Positions 11,039 to 22,049 of a stretch of DNA of 64,000 bases are shown piece after piece. The stretch comes from Tetraselmis striata (taxonomy: Eukaryota; Chlorophyta; Chlorodendrophyceae; Chlorodendrales; Chlorodendraceae). Each line of letters opens with the position of its first letter. The first letter of the stretch is position 1. The translations under genes were made by a program, and so were the position numbers. The DNA is taken from NCBI GenBank assembly GCA_006384855.1, contig VCJN01002344.1, positions 124,001-188,000 of the forward strand, written 5' to 3'. The notes beneath the pieces are model-generated. The model ran no database searches. It had not been told where the DNA came from and saw only the letters and a list, made by a program, of their open reading frames with translations.

Positions 11039-11973
11039 ATGGGTATGGTACTTACATGAGCTAGCAGCAGAAGGCGATATCGGAAATCACCAAAATAAAA
11101 GGCAATGAGAAAGGTCCTCTACAGCGACTGCGGGGTGGAAGCAGTAACATGAGAAGACGCAGAGTGGGCACGAGCACACGCATCAGACTTGGCCATCTGC
11201 ACACCGGCAGAGAGAATGCCGCCCAGGGTACCATGCACGCAAGCCGACACCCGCTGCAACAGCCCCCGCCGTGTGCGCGACAGGTGACGGCGGAACTCAG
11301 CAGGTTGGCTGGCGACAAAGTTTCGAAGTGCCTTAACGGATTGACCACGAAGAAAGCAAGAGGTCGGGGCGGAAGGACCGCCAGGGAAGTTGAGCACAGC
11401 CAACAGCACCGCGAAGATGTAGACCACCGTCACAGCGGACTTCCCGAGACGGCCGCGGTCCTCAACCACAAAAGGGTAGTACCGGTGAGCACCCTGCACT
11501 GGGGCGGAAGACGCCCGGTCCGCTGCCAACTTAGCATGTTCCGCCTCGGTCGCCGCGATTCCCGGGATGCACCAGCGGGGGTCGTTGCTCCAAGTGGGGG
11601 TCGTGGAGGACACGCACGCGAAGTCGATCATGTAATCGCACGCCGCCCCCCCCCACCCCGCCAGCGTCAGGTCCGACGGCCGCGAGCGGTCCGCTGGGCG
11701 CAGCCCACTCGTCTCAAGTGTCAAGTCGCCGGCTCCCGAGCGGTCCCGGTCAAGCACCGCCCCCGCATCAATTGCCACAGATGCCCACAGATTCTTCAAA
11801 GCGGTATGCATGCATGCGGTGCTTGTAGTTCGCTACGGGGCATATGGGTAGATGATCCACGATGAAATCCGTAGCGCTCCGGTTCGAGCCATCCGTAGAG
11901 CGAAGCCATAAGGGATCAATACCACACGTTGGGCCAGGGCAAGTGACAAGCGCGGAACCAATATGGGTATGGT
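11039..11973 (-). mobile_element. 5'-truncated family A retrotransposon with 11-bp target duplication
   Basis: A minus-strand insertion of about 913 bp (11050-11962) flanked by ATGGGTATGGT at 11039-11049 and again at 11963-11973. It holds only the 3' part of family A. The open frame 11811-11119 encodes the restriction-like endonuclease block (CDYMIDFACVSS, then YYPFVVEDRGRLGKSA) and the C-terminal tail ending in a stop at 11119. The 3' end is GCTAGCTCATGTAAGT. A 4-bp repeat expansion (GCATGCATGCAT) near 11811 shifts the frame relative to the upstream part. Truncation at the 5' end plus the variable-length target duplication is classic non-LTR retrotransposition. Confidence 0.85.
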
Positions 11974-13718
11974 CACACGGGGTAGAGCGGCGGGACCTAC
12001 GAGTACTACATGTACTGGCGTCAAGAGTTATGAACGGGTCCTAATCCGTGCGCAGGCTGCACGCCACATGTCGCCAAACCGATTGCTGCCATGTGGGGAT
12101 GTATCCCCCTCTGCCCCCGAGCTAGCCGCCTCTAAGTAGTCGCACAGTTAATGCGATGGCGTATGATGGACATATACTACGCAGTTGAGCCCATATATTC
12201 GATATGCCGCCGGATCGGCTATGGTCGTAGATCCGCCGCTAATCTAGGAAAACCCCTATCCAAAAAGCCGCTGGATAGTAGATTCGATCGTATATAGTCG
12301 CTATATTCAATATAGGACGTCGTCGTTGATTCGACCTCCGAAGTTTGTAGATTAGCGCATATCCAGGACAAAACGAGGAAACATAGCAAGTCCTAGATTG
12401 GCATCGAGGGCCTTTCGGGCCCATCCGGTATGTATCCTGGGCCTTCCGGGCTACCCCGCGAGCCATGCGCCGCGACTGCCGCCCAGTCCACCGCTCCACC
12501 ACCCACGCCCGGGTCTCGCCGCCTATTCAGTGCCGCCTTGCTTGCCCGTCCGGCGCCATTCATACATAGGCGCCGATTTCGGGGCCTCAATCATGATGAA
12601 TCCCTTCGTCCGGTTAGCTAGGCTCCGTTCCGCATCGCTCGACCGCCACCAGGCCCCACGACGATGGCGATGACCGAGGGTGAAGCCGCGCCAACCGCGA
12701 CTGGCGATCATCATGACCCGGGCGGCCCCTCCTAGCGCTCGGGCACGTTGAGGTGGCGGCTCGTCGAGTAGCACACTAGCACGGGGAGGGGTTTTGAGGT
12801 TGGGTACCGACGGGCTGGACAATGAGCAGTGAGCAGTGTTGCGGGCCGCGGCGGCTTTGAATTGGTGGCCCAATGCCGGCGGCGGGGGCGGGCGCGGGGG
12901 GCGCGGCCGCAACGAGATGACGATTTGAGACGGTTATTTGAATATGGGGTAAGAAGTATTCATTACTCAATGAAACGCACGCACGGTATGCGCCCACTAC
13001 TGTAGGTACCGCGGCACCCGCCAATAAAACCGGGCCTGTCTCCGAAGGTTTTGCACTCGCAGCTGGCACCAAGTTGTAATTCGCAAATAAAAGGAGCGCG
13101 CGGGATGCGTTTGCGCAATTCGCCCTCGAACGCGCAATACGTCCGGTGCGGCCTCCTCCTCCGAACACGCATCGTCATAACCGTACCCAAAAGCTCGCGT
13201 CTGGAGACGTGCATGCCGGGCCCTGCGGCCTGAGCGTTGCGCAGCTGCAGTAGTTGCTCCTGCTTTAAGGGATGGGCGGCCCGCCGGCGGCTAAGCCCGA
13301 AGCCCCCACGGCCAGCAGACCGCCGTGGTTGGGGAGGAGCCCGAAGCCCCACGCTGTCAGCCCCACGGGTAATGTGGCCGCCCATGAGCCGAACAAAGTC
13401 GCACGAGCCCAGCCAGCCTCCCCCAACGGCGAGGGCAGCCCGCAAAGCCGCAAGCGCGACGCGCCCAACCCGCCTTCGCGCGCCAGGTGTGCATGCCAAG
13501 AGGCGCCGCGCCCCACGCCCCTCAAGGTCCCCGGCAGCGACTACGTGCATTAGTTGTGCGCCGAGGAATCAAGCCGGGGGAGGTAGGGGCATGCTCGGGG
13601 CGATCGCTTGCCAAGGCGTCACCTGGTGGCTTATATTGGAGGAACCACGCTCCTACAATGAAAGGGGGGTCCGGTCGGAGGAATGAGCTCCTACGCAACG
13701 TTTCTCCGACCATTCGTA
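11974..13718. other. Unassigned sequence, no convincing gene
   Basis: Overlapping ORFs of 90-195 codons occur on both strands (for example 12963-13550 minus and 13237-13686 plus). They overlap each other, are Arg/Pro/Ala-rich as expected by chance in high-GC DNA, and show no motif I recognise. The stretch 12180-12390 is rich in short palindromic TATA/CGAT motifs. The region could be old transposon sequence. Confidence 0.4.
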
Positions 13719-13747
13719 GGGGGGGGAGGGGGGGGGGGGGGGGGGGG
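13719..13747 (+). repeat. Poly-G run (8 + 20 G)
   Basis: G8-A-G20 directly after the sequence CTCCGACCATTCGTA. It is one of about 20 long G or C homopolymers in the window. Confidence 0.9.
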
Positions 13748-13964
13748 ACGACATCACCGACGAATGATGACTTAGGGCGCGCGGCGACCGTTTCCCTACA
13801 GTCGGGTAATCCGGAAGAATCCGTGCGATTTCTAACGTTTCAGGAGTTTTATTGGCGAATGATAACTTTTGCCTAAAATCGTGGATCGTGCGCGCTGACT
13901 CCTAGATCGGCGAAATTATCTAGGAAGCCATCGGGTCTACTAAAAAATCTTGCCGCTTTATTTA

Positions 13965-14180
13965 TATGGGCTTACATTTGGCATTGCTGAAATGTGCTAC
14001 TACAACAATCTTGCTTGATGTAAATGCGATCCACCGCTGCATGTACGCGGTGTGCATCTACGGTATTTACATGCCCTGCTCTGAAAACATGCGGGGTGAT
14101 GTTGCGGCTAGAGCGCATGACCGCGCTTGGCATATGCGCTTCAAAAATCAGCGATACCCGCCCGCTAGTGCGCACAGGGA
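13965..14180 (+). repeat. Dispersed repeat D, copy 1
   Basis: About 215 bp that match, inverted, 59490-59705. Shared blocks include the centre (ACATCACCCCGCA on the complementary strand, TGCGGGGTGATGT here) and the edge CTAGCGGGCGGGTATCGC (complementary strand). No ORF was seen. It is probably a small non-autonomous element. Confidence 0.65.
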
Positions 14181-14527
14181 AAACGGAAATTGCCGGTCAG
14201 CAATAAAATGCACAAAATCGCCATATGAGCGCGAAGTACATGCGGTCATAATCTGGCTGTAGAATGTGTGCGGTACGTAGTCGCACTCGCATCCGCTGAG
14301 TCCGCACAGCGTGGTTCGCGCGCGGAGGACCCGCATATCACTACGAGGAAGTCTCCCCTGCCAATTCGAAGATCGAACCTGCGAACGTGCATGCGCGTAC
14401 CGGGCGGAGCGCCGCTTAAACGCTCAGCCCACAGCCCGAAAGCAAAGTAACAATGGTGCTTTATTGTTTTGTTATAATCCCCGTACGGTAACGAACGGCT
14501 CGCTCTGCCGCGTGGGGAACCGATTTA
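14181..14527. other. Spacer between repeat D and DNA-transposon copy 2, nothing recognised
   Basis: No ORF with a recognisable motif and no further repeat was identified. Confidence 0.35.
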
Positions 14528-15488
14528 GGCATGTATGACACGCGGGACGTGCTCTACCGGTAGACCGCTCTACCGCCGTAATTTCTACACGCACAGCGCG
14601 CCACGTCGCAAGAAGTGCAATTCGGCCGTAGAGCGATCACCCCTAGAGCAGTAGACCGGTCTAGCATTTCGGCGGTAGGGTGGCATCGGTAGCTACCGAT
14701 GCCATCCCCCGCTCTACCGCTCTACCGCTCTATTTTGAACGCGGAACCCCGTCGCTGGCGAATCTACCTTCATCGCGCTACCACTCGCCCGCCGCTCCCT
14801 GTAGTCCCACCGAAACTTTGCGCGGGCGGTACACGGACTCCACGCCTCAGGGCCATGGTTGCGCGCCCGGAATCGCCCCGCAAGGCGCCATGGGCGGCCG
14901 GTCAAGCGGCCAGTCAAGCATGTCATGTGTCTCCACCCGGCCGACCTCGCCCCGTAGTCGTTTGAATCCTGCCTATCCTCTTGACATGTTCGCATCCTGA
15001 GGGCCACTGCCTGTGCGCCCGCAAACATTGCGCCTTGGCAACTTGGCGTTTCGGGCGCCGTGGGCGCCGGGCCCCATGCCGTTGTCACGGCGGCACGTCT
15101 CGCCATCCGGTGCGCCCAGCGGGGCGCTGCCACCTAGCGTGTTTCGACCGGAAGGGCATCGCCCCGCTGGCATTGCTGACCCGTCTCCCTCTAGATCTCA
15201 TATGTCGCGGGCGGACAGCGCTCAGCCGACATGAGCTCAGGAGACCGAGCAACAAGTGCGGTTGCGCCTACGATGCTCGGTAGGGCGGTAGCGGCTAGTT
15301 TGACCGGTACAGCTGTTCCCGAGTCATACCGTTCTGAGGGGTCTAAAAGGAACTGAAAAAGTGAAGATACTGCATGGTGATTGGCTAGTCGCCATTTGCT
15401 TTTTGCGACGTGGCGCGCTGTGCGTGCGTGTAGAAATTACGGCGGTAGAGCGGCCTACCGGTAGAGCATGTCCCGTGTCATACATGCC
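14528..15488. mobile_element. Non-autonomous DNA transposon, PIF/Harbinger-like, copy 2 (961 bp)
   Basis: Nearly identical to 9778-10744 and in the same orientation. Termini are GGCATGTATGACAC at 14528 and its complement ending at 15488, flanked by TTA at 14525-14527 and 15489-15491. It differs by small indels (3 bp and 9 bp), a CGCG change in the left end (CACGCGGGAC instead of CACGGGAC) and a 4-bp GTGC duplication near the right end. The high identity implies recent movement of both copies. Confidence 0.85.
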
Positions 15489-15491
15489 TTA

Positions 15492-17470
15492 AAGTTTATG
15501 AGCCGTTTATTAAAAATCCGTCCATAATACTTTTCACGCCTATGGTACGCTGAGTAAAAGTGTGAGCACCGGTACGAGTACGGCGGAGCGGGCACTACGT
15601 CAGCACTATTGCTCAGCGTAAATGAATAATCCTTACTACTGTAAGCAAGATGTAATTAACAAAAAATATACAACACGATATCATAATGTATTTAATCATA
15701 CACCCCTCTGCATAAGTTTGGGGTCCCTTTTCGGCAGTCTCAAGACAACAGAAGTCTAGGGTACCTGAACGTAGGGTATATGAGATGAGACCCTGAAATC
15801 ACAGAGGGTTTTATAAGACCTGCATGACGAGTGGCTCAAACCGAGGTTTAAAGACCTTTGACTAGGGTGTCACGCCGCACTTGGTGCGTGGATGGGCGTC
15901 GCCTGCAATTGCACCAAAACCATGGTTGGTATCACGCACACGCCGTGAATAGACAACCAAACGGCGGGATGGCCATGAACGCGTGAGGAAACACATTGGC
16001 GAGGGGCTCGGGTGCATTTGGTTGGGGTGCAGCCGTGTGGGCGGCGGCTAGCTAGTACATGTCGCGTTGCGATACTGGCATGGCACGAGTGTCGGCCACG
16101 CTCAACAACACCCCCTTGGCTTTAAAACGCCATAGCTTCTCAGGGTTTGCTCAGAAAATTGTATTAAAAATACCGCGCAATTGCTCGTTCCGATCTGCGT
16201 CGAAACCAATCTTCCAAAATCAAAAAACGATTTATTGGGGCCCCGAAGAAATCCCCAAAGATGGTCGTCTAAGTTGCCCCTCACTGCCTCATGTGCCCTA
16301 CCATGTCGGGCGCGTGGCTTTGCGCCAAGTGCGTGTCTAAGCCCCATACTCGGCTGTGTGAGAGCGTTATGTGTGTAGATGACCACGGACCACCAACACT
16401 TGGCATGTGCTGCCTCCTAGTGATACACATGTCTACCAGCCAAAACGCCATATCATATTAATTAAAGTCCACGCCCCTACCGCGCCACCCCGCCCACGAA
16501 ACGGTGCAACTGGCATTCCACCACGCGCCCCCATAGTAGAGCATCGCCCTACGCCAAGGGGGCCATCGATCGCCTCTCCTACGTGCGTTCGCCACAGAAA
16601 CAGCAGCATTTTCACCCCAAAACTGCTCCCCACAGTGGCCAACTTGTCATTGGGGTGTCACGTCGTGCCTATAGCGACATGCTTTCAATGGCCTACACGC
16701 ACGGTGTGTGCAACTTATGCCAAGGGCCGTATTCACCGAGTTTGGTGCGACGAGTGCCGCTATTTCCATAAGTTTGGACGGTTGGCGCAACCCACATCTT
16801 TCTAGCGCCAACACAACATGCACTGATTTCGCGTTTTTTAAAGGGCGCCCACAGATAGACATGTTGTCGCGCGGGTGGGTATAAAGCGCACAATAGGCGT
16901 TTGCCCGAACTGTTCCCAATGTAGTTAGCATGTATGCACATGCAGCCGGCGTTATCCTCGCCCATGCATGCGCTTTGCGATCGAAAACGCAAAACCCGGA
17001 CTTATGTGGAGGGCTGTATATAAAATATAAATATATGGAGGGCTATATATTTATATATAGTAAGTATAGCGGCTTCGCCGCTATGAGAAAAGGAAGCGGG
17101 GCCCTTATCCCTTTATGTCGAGTACCCGTAGCCGAAACCGATCCCCGATGCGATCAACTATACATGCAAAGTATGTTTTTTTAATGACACATAGGCACAT
17201 AACAACGTAGTTAATTCTTTGAACATTTGAAATCTATTCTGATATTGTCTTTCTATCCGTATTACTATACGAAGTATATCTGCAAATTCAAACGGGTATT
17301 TGTACTGTACCTTAAACAGTACGGACAAACTAACACGGGTAATAACTACATTCGTAGTATTCTCGTATATCTTATATAAAAACGGACTACTGTAGTAACA
17401 TTGTATTGCAGCACGGCAAAAATGTTGTATGCCAGTATTCGTATACCCCGTACATATATTTCGCACAATG
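15492..17470. other. About 2 kb without recognised genes
   Basis: ORFs of 60-130 codons on both strands lack recognisable motifs. 17010-17070 is an AT-rich block with repeated TATATA and GGAGGGCTATATAT units. I see no terminal repeats that would define an element. Confidence 0.35.
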
Positions 17471-17727
17471 TTAAGAGTAAAGTAAAGTTCGCCCCGGGAC
17501 ATCGGCCGAAGCTGCCCCGGCAGTTGACCTCTTGCGCCAACTGCAGTCGTAGGTCTGGCATAGCCCGTAGACCATTGCCTCATTTGAACCCCGAAGGGCT
17601 AATGCATCAACCTGGGAAACCCAGGACACGCCGCCGGGACGATATTGCCGAAAATACATCGTCCATGAATTGATACCCGGACATCTCGCGTACGAGACGG
17701 CCGCTCAACCGAGCGGACAAGGGATGT
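17471..17727 (-). mobile_element. tRNA-derived SINE, copy 1
   Basis: The minus strand starts ACATCCCTTGTCCGCTCGGT, which folds as a tRNA 5' acceptor strand and a D arm (CCGC/GCGG stem). It continues with a degenerate anticodon arm and B-box region, then a body of about 180 bp shared with 48055-48308 (for example GGCTATGCCAGACCTACGAC). The tail is AACTTTACTTTACTC. The B box is mutated here (GGTATCAATTC). Confidence 0.75.
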
Positions 17728-17792
17728 ACCTTTTGCGGAAATTTGTTGTTGTGTATCTTAAGGATAGTTGTCGGTATATTTTGTCACATATG

Positions 17793-19140
17793 ACGGCCGC
17801 GAGCGGTCCGACCGCTGGGCGCAGCCCACTCGTCTCAAGGGCCAAGTCGCCGATTCCCGAGCGGTCTCGGCCGAACACCGCCCCCGCTTCTTCAATCGCC
17901 ACGGAAGCCCACAGATTTTTCAAAGCGGTATGCACGCGGTGCTTGTAGTTCGCGCCGGGGTGGATGGGCAGATGATGCAACACAAAATCCGTAGCGTTCC
18001 GGCTCGAGCCATCCGTAGCGCGAAGGGAAGCGCTGGGCGCAGCCCACTCGTCTCAAGGGTCAAGTCGCCGACTCCCGAGCGGTCCCGGTCAAGCACCGCC
18101 CCCGCTTCGATCGCCACGGAAGCCCACAGATTTTTCAAAGCGGTATGCCTGCGGTGCTTGTAGTTCGAAAACGGGGCAGATGGGCGGATGGTCCACGACG
18201 AAGTCCGTGGCATTCCGGTTCGAGCCATCCGTAGAGCGAAGCCATAAGGGGTCAATACCACACGTGGGGCCAGGACATGTGACAAGCGCGGAACCCCCGC
18301 GCGAGCGAAGGTCCAGCACCCGCGCAACGGAGGCCGAATAAGCAGCATGGGGAATCTTGCGGGCTGACTCGTGATCCGACTGGAAAAGCGATAGGGAGCC
18401 CCGCCCGCACGCGATGTACAAGTGCATGGTATCAAGTCGCGAGGCCGCGACACCCGTACGCTAGAAGCCAAGAGCGAGAGCCACGAAGTCACGCAAGCGA
18501 ATCGCACGGCTGAGATGGCGTTGGACAACCATGGTCGGAGGTTGATCATCGGAGGCAACACCCATACCCGCACCCGAGGGTGGAGCTGTAGTACCGCCTA
18601 GCTGCGGTTCTAGTAGGGATAGAGTTGCTGCTGACGGAGGGGGACCCACTAATACGCAGGGCGACGGTATCTTGAGAGCTACATAAGCGCATGTAGTAAC
18701 GGTATTGGCAGTACTCGTACCACCGATAGGAAGCCATTGTTGGGCAGCAGAGGCGGTCTCACAAGTACCATCTCCATGGGGAGTGGCCGAAAAGGAGATG
18801 TGGTGACGCGTAGTCCTCCGCTAGCGCTCGTACCCGTACTTGCAGTAGTACCAACTGATGGATGCGGTGCGGCGGTGGTCGTAACATTACCGACCGTAAG
18901 TAACTGGAAGATCTTGTGGGCGTGCCCGTATGCGGCACGCGCGCGCCGCACATCTTCTTGCGGTAACGTGGTGAGGGCCCGTACAGTCTCGTACACGCGG
19001 CGCGTCTCGCGCGCCCATGGCAAAGCACTCCTAGCCACGGACGACACCTCGGCGCGAACCGCCTCGTACAAGGGGCCGAGTAGGGCGGGCCCGTACTCCC
19101 GTACCAGCTTTGGCAAAACAACCGATTGCGATACATAATA
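17793..19140 (-). mobile_element. Degenerate family A retrotransposon copy with internal tandem duplication
   Basis: Read on the minus strand, 19116-18679 gives the post-RT region (LYEAVRAEVSSVARSALPWA) also found at 37643 onward. 18660-18180 gives the linker with ARKIPHAAYSASVARVL and CPGPTCGIDPLWLR. 18170-17793 gives the start of the endonuclease domain. A block of about 225 bp (17800-17990) is a second copy of 18030-18210, so the HTALKNLWASVAIE segment appears twice in tandem. The copy stops at about 17793 without the 3' tail and starts at 19140 directly beside the DIRS element, whose insertion or associated deletion removed the 5' part. Several frameshifts and a TAG at about 18465 are present. 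Confidence 0.75.
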
Positions 19141-19144
19141 CGGT

Positions 19145-19178
19145 ATTTACCCAGGGGGGCACTGTTTGCCAAGAATGT
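19145..19178 (-). repeat. DIRS split direct repeat B2 (3' terminus of the element)
   Basis: Second copy of the B repeat. It marks the element's 3' end; family A sequence resumes within a few bases (19140). Confidence 0.85.
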
Positions 19179-19265
19179 CAGCTCGCTTACATTGAAGGCT
19201 AAGACAAGAACCACAGGCTTGGCATGGGTGTCTCCTAGCGCAAAATATGGCTGAGGGTGGGTGGG

Positions 19266-19441
19266 TGCGCGAGCCGGTTGAGGCGAGCGCAAAACAAGGA
19301 GTGCCGGGGCCCGAGGGTGGATCCCTCAGGTCGTGGCGTTGGTGCGGGCCGGCAGGCCTTAGTCCGTGCGCCGACCTCGGGGGTCGTGCGCAGCACAACA
19401 TAGCTAATGAACTGTAAACCTCTAGATGACTACATATGACA
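19266..19441 (-). repeat. DIRS split direct repeat A2
   Basis: Matches A1 at 23018-23172. It contains a 25-bp insertion relative to A1 (near 19343-19365) and ends in the shared block AGATGACTACAT. It lies between B1 and B2. Confidence 0.85.
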
Positions 19442-19990
19442 ATTTACCCAGGGGGGCACTGTTTGCCAGAAATGAAAGCCAAAGGCTAGCACATGTAGCT
19501 TAGTCCAGCGGCCGGACGGGGACGAGCCCACCGAAGAAACTCCAGGCCGCGGAAGTCGGGCGCATGGCCGGGTCGATGTACTTTCGGTGACCACGTCGCT
19601 GTTCTTCGACCAATCGCCCACGTGTCCGATGGCCGGCAAGGGGACGCCGACGCAGCTGGCTGCGGAGGCGGCGCCTTTGCTTAAACTGTGCGATGTCCAC
19701 TTGAAACCGGTGGGTGGTTGGGCGCCTGCCGCCAGGTAGGCTTCCCGCAACCACTCGGTGAGAGTGACTGAAACCGACCAAGTGGCGGAAGACTCTAGCG
19801 GGGAGATGCTCCAGAACTTGGGCGGCGGGCTGGCGCCGTAGAAACGGCGGCAGTAGGCGTCGCGACCGGCCTAGCGACCCACGGCGGAGGTGCAGCCAGG
19901 CCGGCGTGGCAGCCGAAAGGCCACGACGCTCTAACTGGGCCGTCCGTTCCCCGCGCGCGTTCCCCGCCGTCCAAGAAAGAAGAGGTCGCG
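19430..19990 (-). pseudogene. Tyrosine recombinase remnant of the DIRS element
   Basis: The minus frame contains FKWTSHSLSKGAASAASCVG and GHVGDWSKNSDVV. These match the C-terminal recombinase block (H-x-L-R-K-G-A-A, with the R here replaced by S, and the G-W-x-x-x-S region). The end, YIDPAMRPTSAAWSFFGG, lies in the next frame, so there is a frameshift inside. Only about 0.5 kb lies between the RNase H end and the stop at about 19500, less than a full recombinase, so the N-terminal part is deleted or unreadable. Confidence 0.75.
19442..19475 (-). repeat. DIRS split direct repeat B1
   Basis: TTTACCCAGGGGGGCACTGT plus following bases, repeated at 19145-19178 (B2). It lies directly downstream of the recombinase stop codon on the minus strand and next to A2. 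Confidence 0.85.
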
Positions 19991-21900
19991 GGTAGGCGGA
20001 TAGACAATCGTCTCGGTGGCGAGGTCTTGCAGCAGCTGGTATCAACGTCGTCCTGGCCAATGCGGCGCGATGACCGTGGCGGCCGCGCTTGACTGCCGTA
20101 GTTTGTCCTCCAAATCGTCCAACAATGCCCACGGGGGATTGCAATAATTCCGTTCTCTGCGCCACAATTCGTCCGGCAAATGGAGAGAATCCACCGCTTC
20201 GCCCCAGCGGGAATTTGTACCGTGGAAGTTGCGTGTTTTCCATCGATGCAAATCTGTCGACGGTGTGGGGACCCCACAAGCGCTGCATGGACGCGATTAT
20301 CAGCGGATTGAGCTGCCAGTCGGAGTCGTCCAGCTCCCTGCTGAGTTGGTCCGCCCAAACGTTGGCTGCAGACTGGATGTACCGGGGCCTAATGGAGATG
20401 TCGTGGATGTCTAGTAGGTGCCATAGCTTGCGGAGCTCCTCCATCATGACGGGCAACCGAGAGGTAAGGTTGGCCAGCGCTGCCACCGCGGCCGTGTTGT
20501 CTTTGTGCCGCAAGACGCGCCGCCCTCGGAGCTGCGGCATGGACGATTCGACCGCGTGACGCACCGCGCGAAGCTCCTTCCACGTGATGTGAGGCGCGCG
20601 GCCGTCCTCGTACCAGATGCCGCGCGCCTGGTAAACGTTGTTGTTGTTCAGCACATCCCCCCATCCATACGAGCTGGAGTCCGCGTGCAGATACGCGGTC
20701 TCCACAGGCTTGTACATAGAGCGACCGTTGTGCTGCGCAAGTACATGGGTCGACCATTCCAGATCGCGGCGCAGCTGGTTTGTCATCTTGACGCGCCCGC
20801 CCCAGCCCTGCCGGGTTGCGAGGACGCACTGCAGCTCTCGCAAAAAGAAGCGGGCCGGCGTAACTGCCGAGTACAAGAAATGAGCCTTTCCTGCAAAGGA
20901 CGCCAGCTGCCGGGTCGGGAACCAGCGCCTGTTGGAGGCTGCGCGGCCAAGGAGAGAACGGGCGACCTTGGCTAGCGCGATGAGTTTCTCCTTGGGGGCG
21001 CGGAACTCGCCGCGCTGCATGTCGACAATCAGCCCCAGGTGAGGGCCGACTTGGGTGGGCTCACAGACTCCCTTGTTGGGGTTGGGTAGCAGGCCCAGGC
21101 GGTGCAGCAAGGTGTTTAACCGGACGCGTAGCTCCAGGGCTGCCTCGCGGGAGTTCGCGAGGAAAAGGAAGTCGTCCATATAGGGTAGGAGCCGCTCGCC
21201 CCGCCAGCGAGTGTTGCGCAGGAAACGGCGAGTAGGCTTGGACGGGGCCGTGGGAGGTAACGCTGGGTCGCGCCGCTTCAGGGGCGTCCCCAGATAGTCC
21301 GTAAAAGCCGCTGTCAACTTGCAGACGTAGTACGATGAGCCTGTCCAACCCATCGCTAGGCACGCCAGTCGCCACAGCTCCCCCCGGTAGTCCACGGTAA
21401 AGAAGTCGCGGTCCTCCTCCCGAATCCCGAGGGCGTCGTAGCCATCGGCTGATAGATCCAGCGAAACGAACCAGTCCCCCGCGTGTGTTAGGTGTCGAAG
21501 GTGCTTGAGCGTCTCGTAGGACATTGTGAAAGTCTGGCACCACTTGTTGAGCTCCCGTAAGTCGATGATGAGGCGCCACTTGTTGGTGCCGGGCTTGGGG
21601 ACTAGAAACATTCTGGATACCCACTTGTCGCAGTGTCCTCGCTCCCACGCGCCAATCGCCTCGAAGCGGGGCAGTTCCGTAGCCATGAAGTCCAGATGTC
21701 CTGGAGTGGCGTCGTGCATAGACGCCGTGGTTGTAGGGGCGAGGGCGTTGCCCGTTCTTGCAGCGTATCCGGACTCCTTGGCGGATCCAGCTCAAGACTT
21801 GTCCGCTCGCGCCGATGCTCTCCCAGTCGCGCCATCTTCTCCGCACGCGGTGTCGCATGTAGCGGGAGGTAGGCGTACATGAGTAAGCGCGGCGGGCCAC
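19990..21900 (-). pseudogene. Reverse transcriptase-RNase H of the DIRS element
   Basis: This copies element RNA into DNA. From the ATG at 21719 the frame reads KWRLIIDLRELNKW (RT motif 1/2), SLDLSADGYDA (motif A, about residues 86-96), YMDD (motif C, 180-183), then a DIRS-type RNase H with HADSSSYGWG (345-354), KDNTA (406-410) and ADQLS (456-460). At about 20234 the frame shifts; the continuing protein is in the next frame (NYCNPPWALLDDLEDKL, 20042-20251). Upstream of 21719 the same protein continues in another frame from about 21900 (RRRWRDWESIGASGQVLSWI), so a second frameshift lies at about 21720. The catalytic Asp pair is intact, but the gene is not translatable as one product. Confidence 0.9.
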
Positions 21901-22049
21901 ACCGTCACTTGGTGACCGTGGCCTTGTCGGCTGCTGCGGCCGTCGCTGCGGCCTTCCGCGCTGCTGCGGCTTGCTCGCGTTGCTTGCACCTCTCCGCGGA
22001 CTCTGTGGGGGCGGGCTTGTCGGGGGTGGCTTTGGCGAATGCGGCCGTG

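Noticed and set aside
12963-13550. 195-codon minus ORF
   Set aside because: Overlaps an equally long plus ORF (13237-13686), high Arg/Gly content, no motif; treated as chance in GC-rich DNA.
20089-20559. 156-codon plus ORF opposite the DIRS RNase H
   Set aside because: Antisense shadow of the recognised RT-RNase H reading frame.
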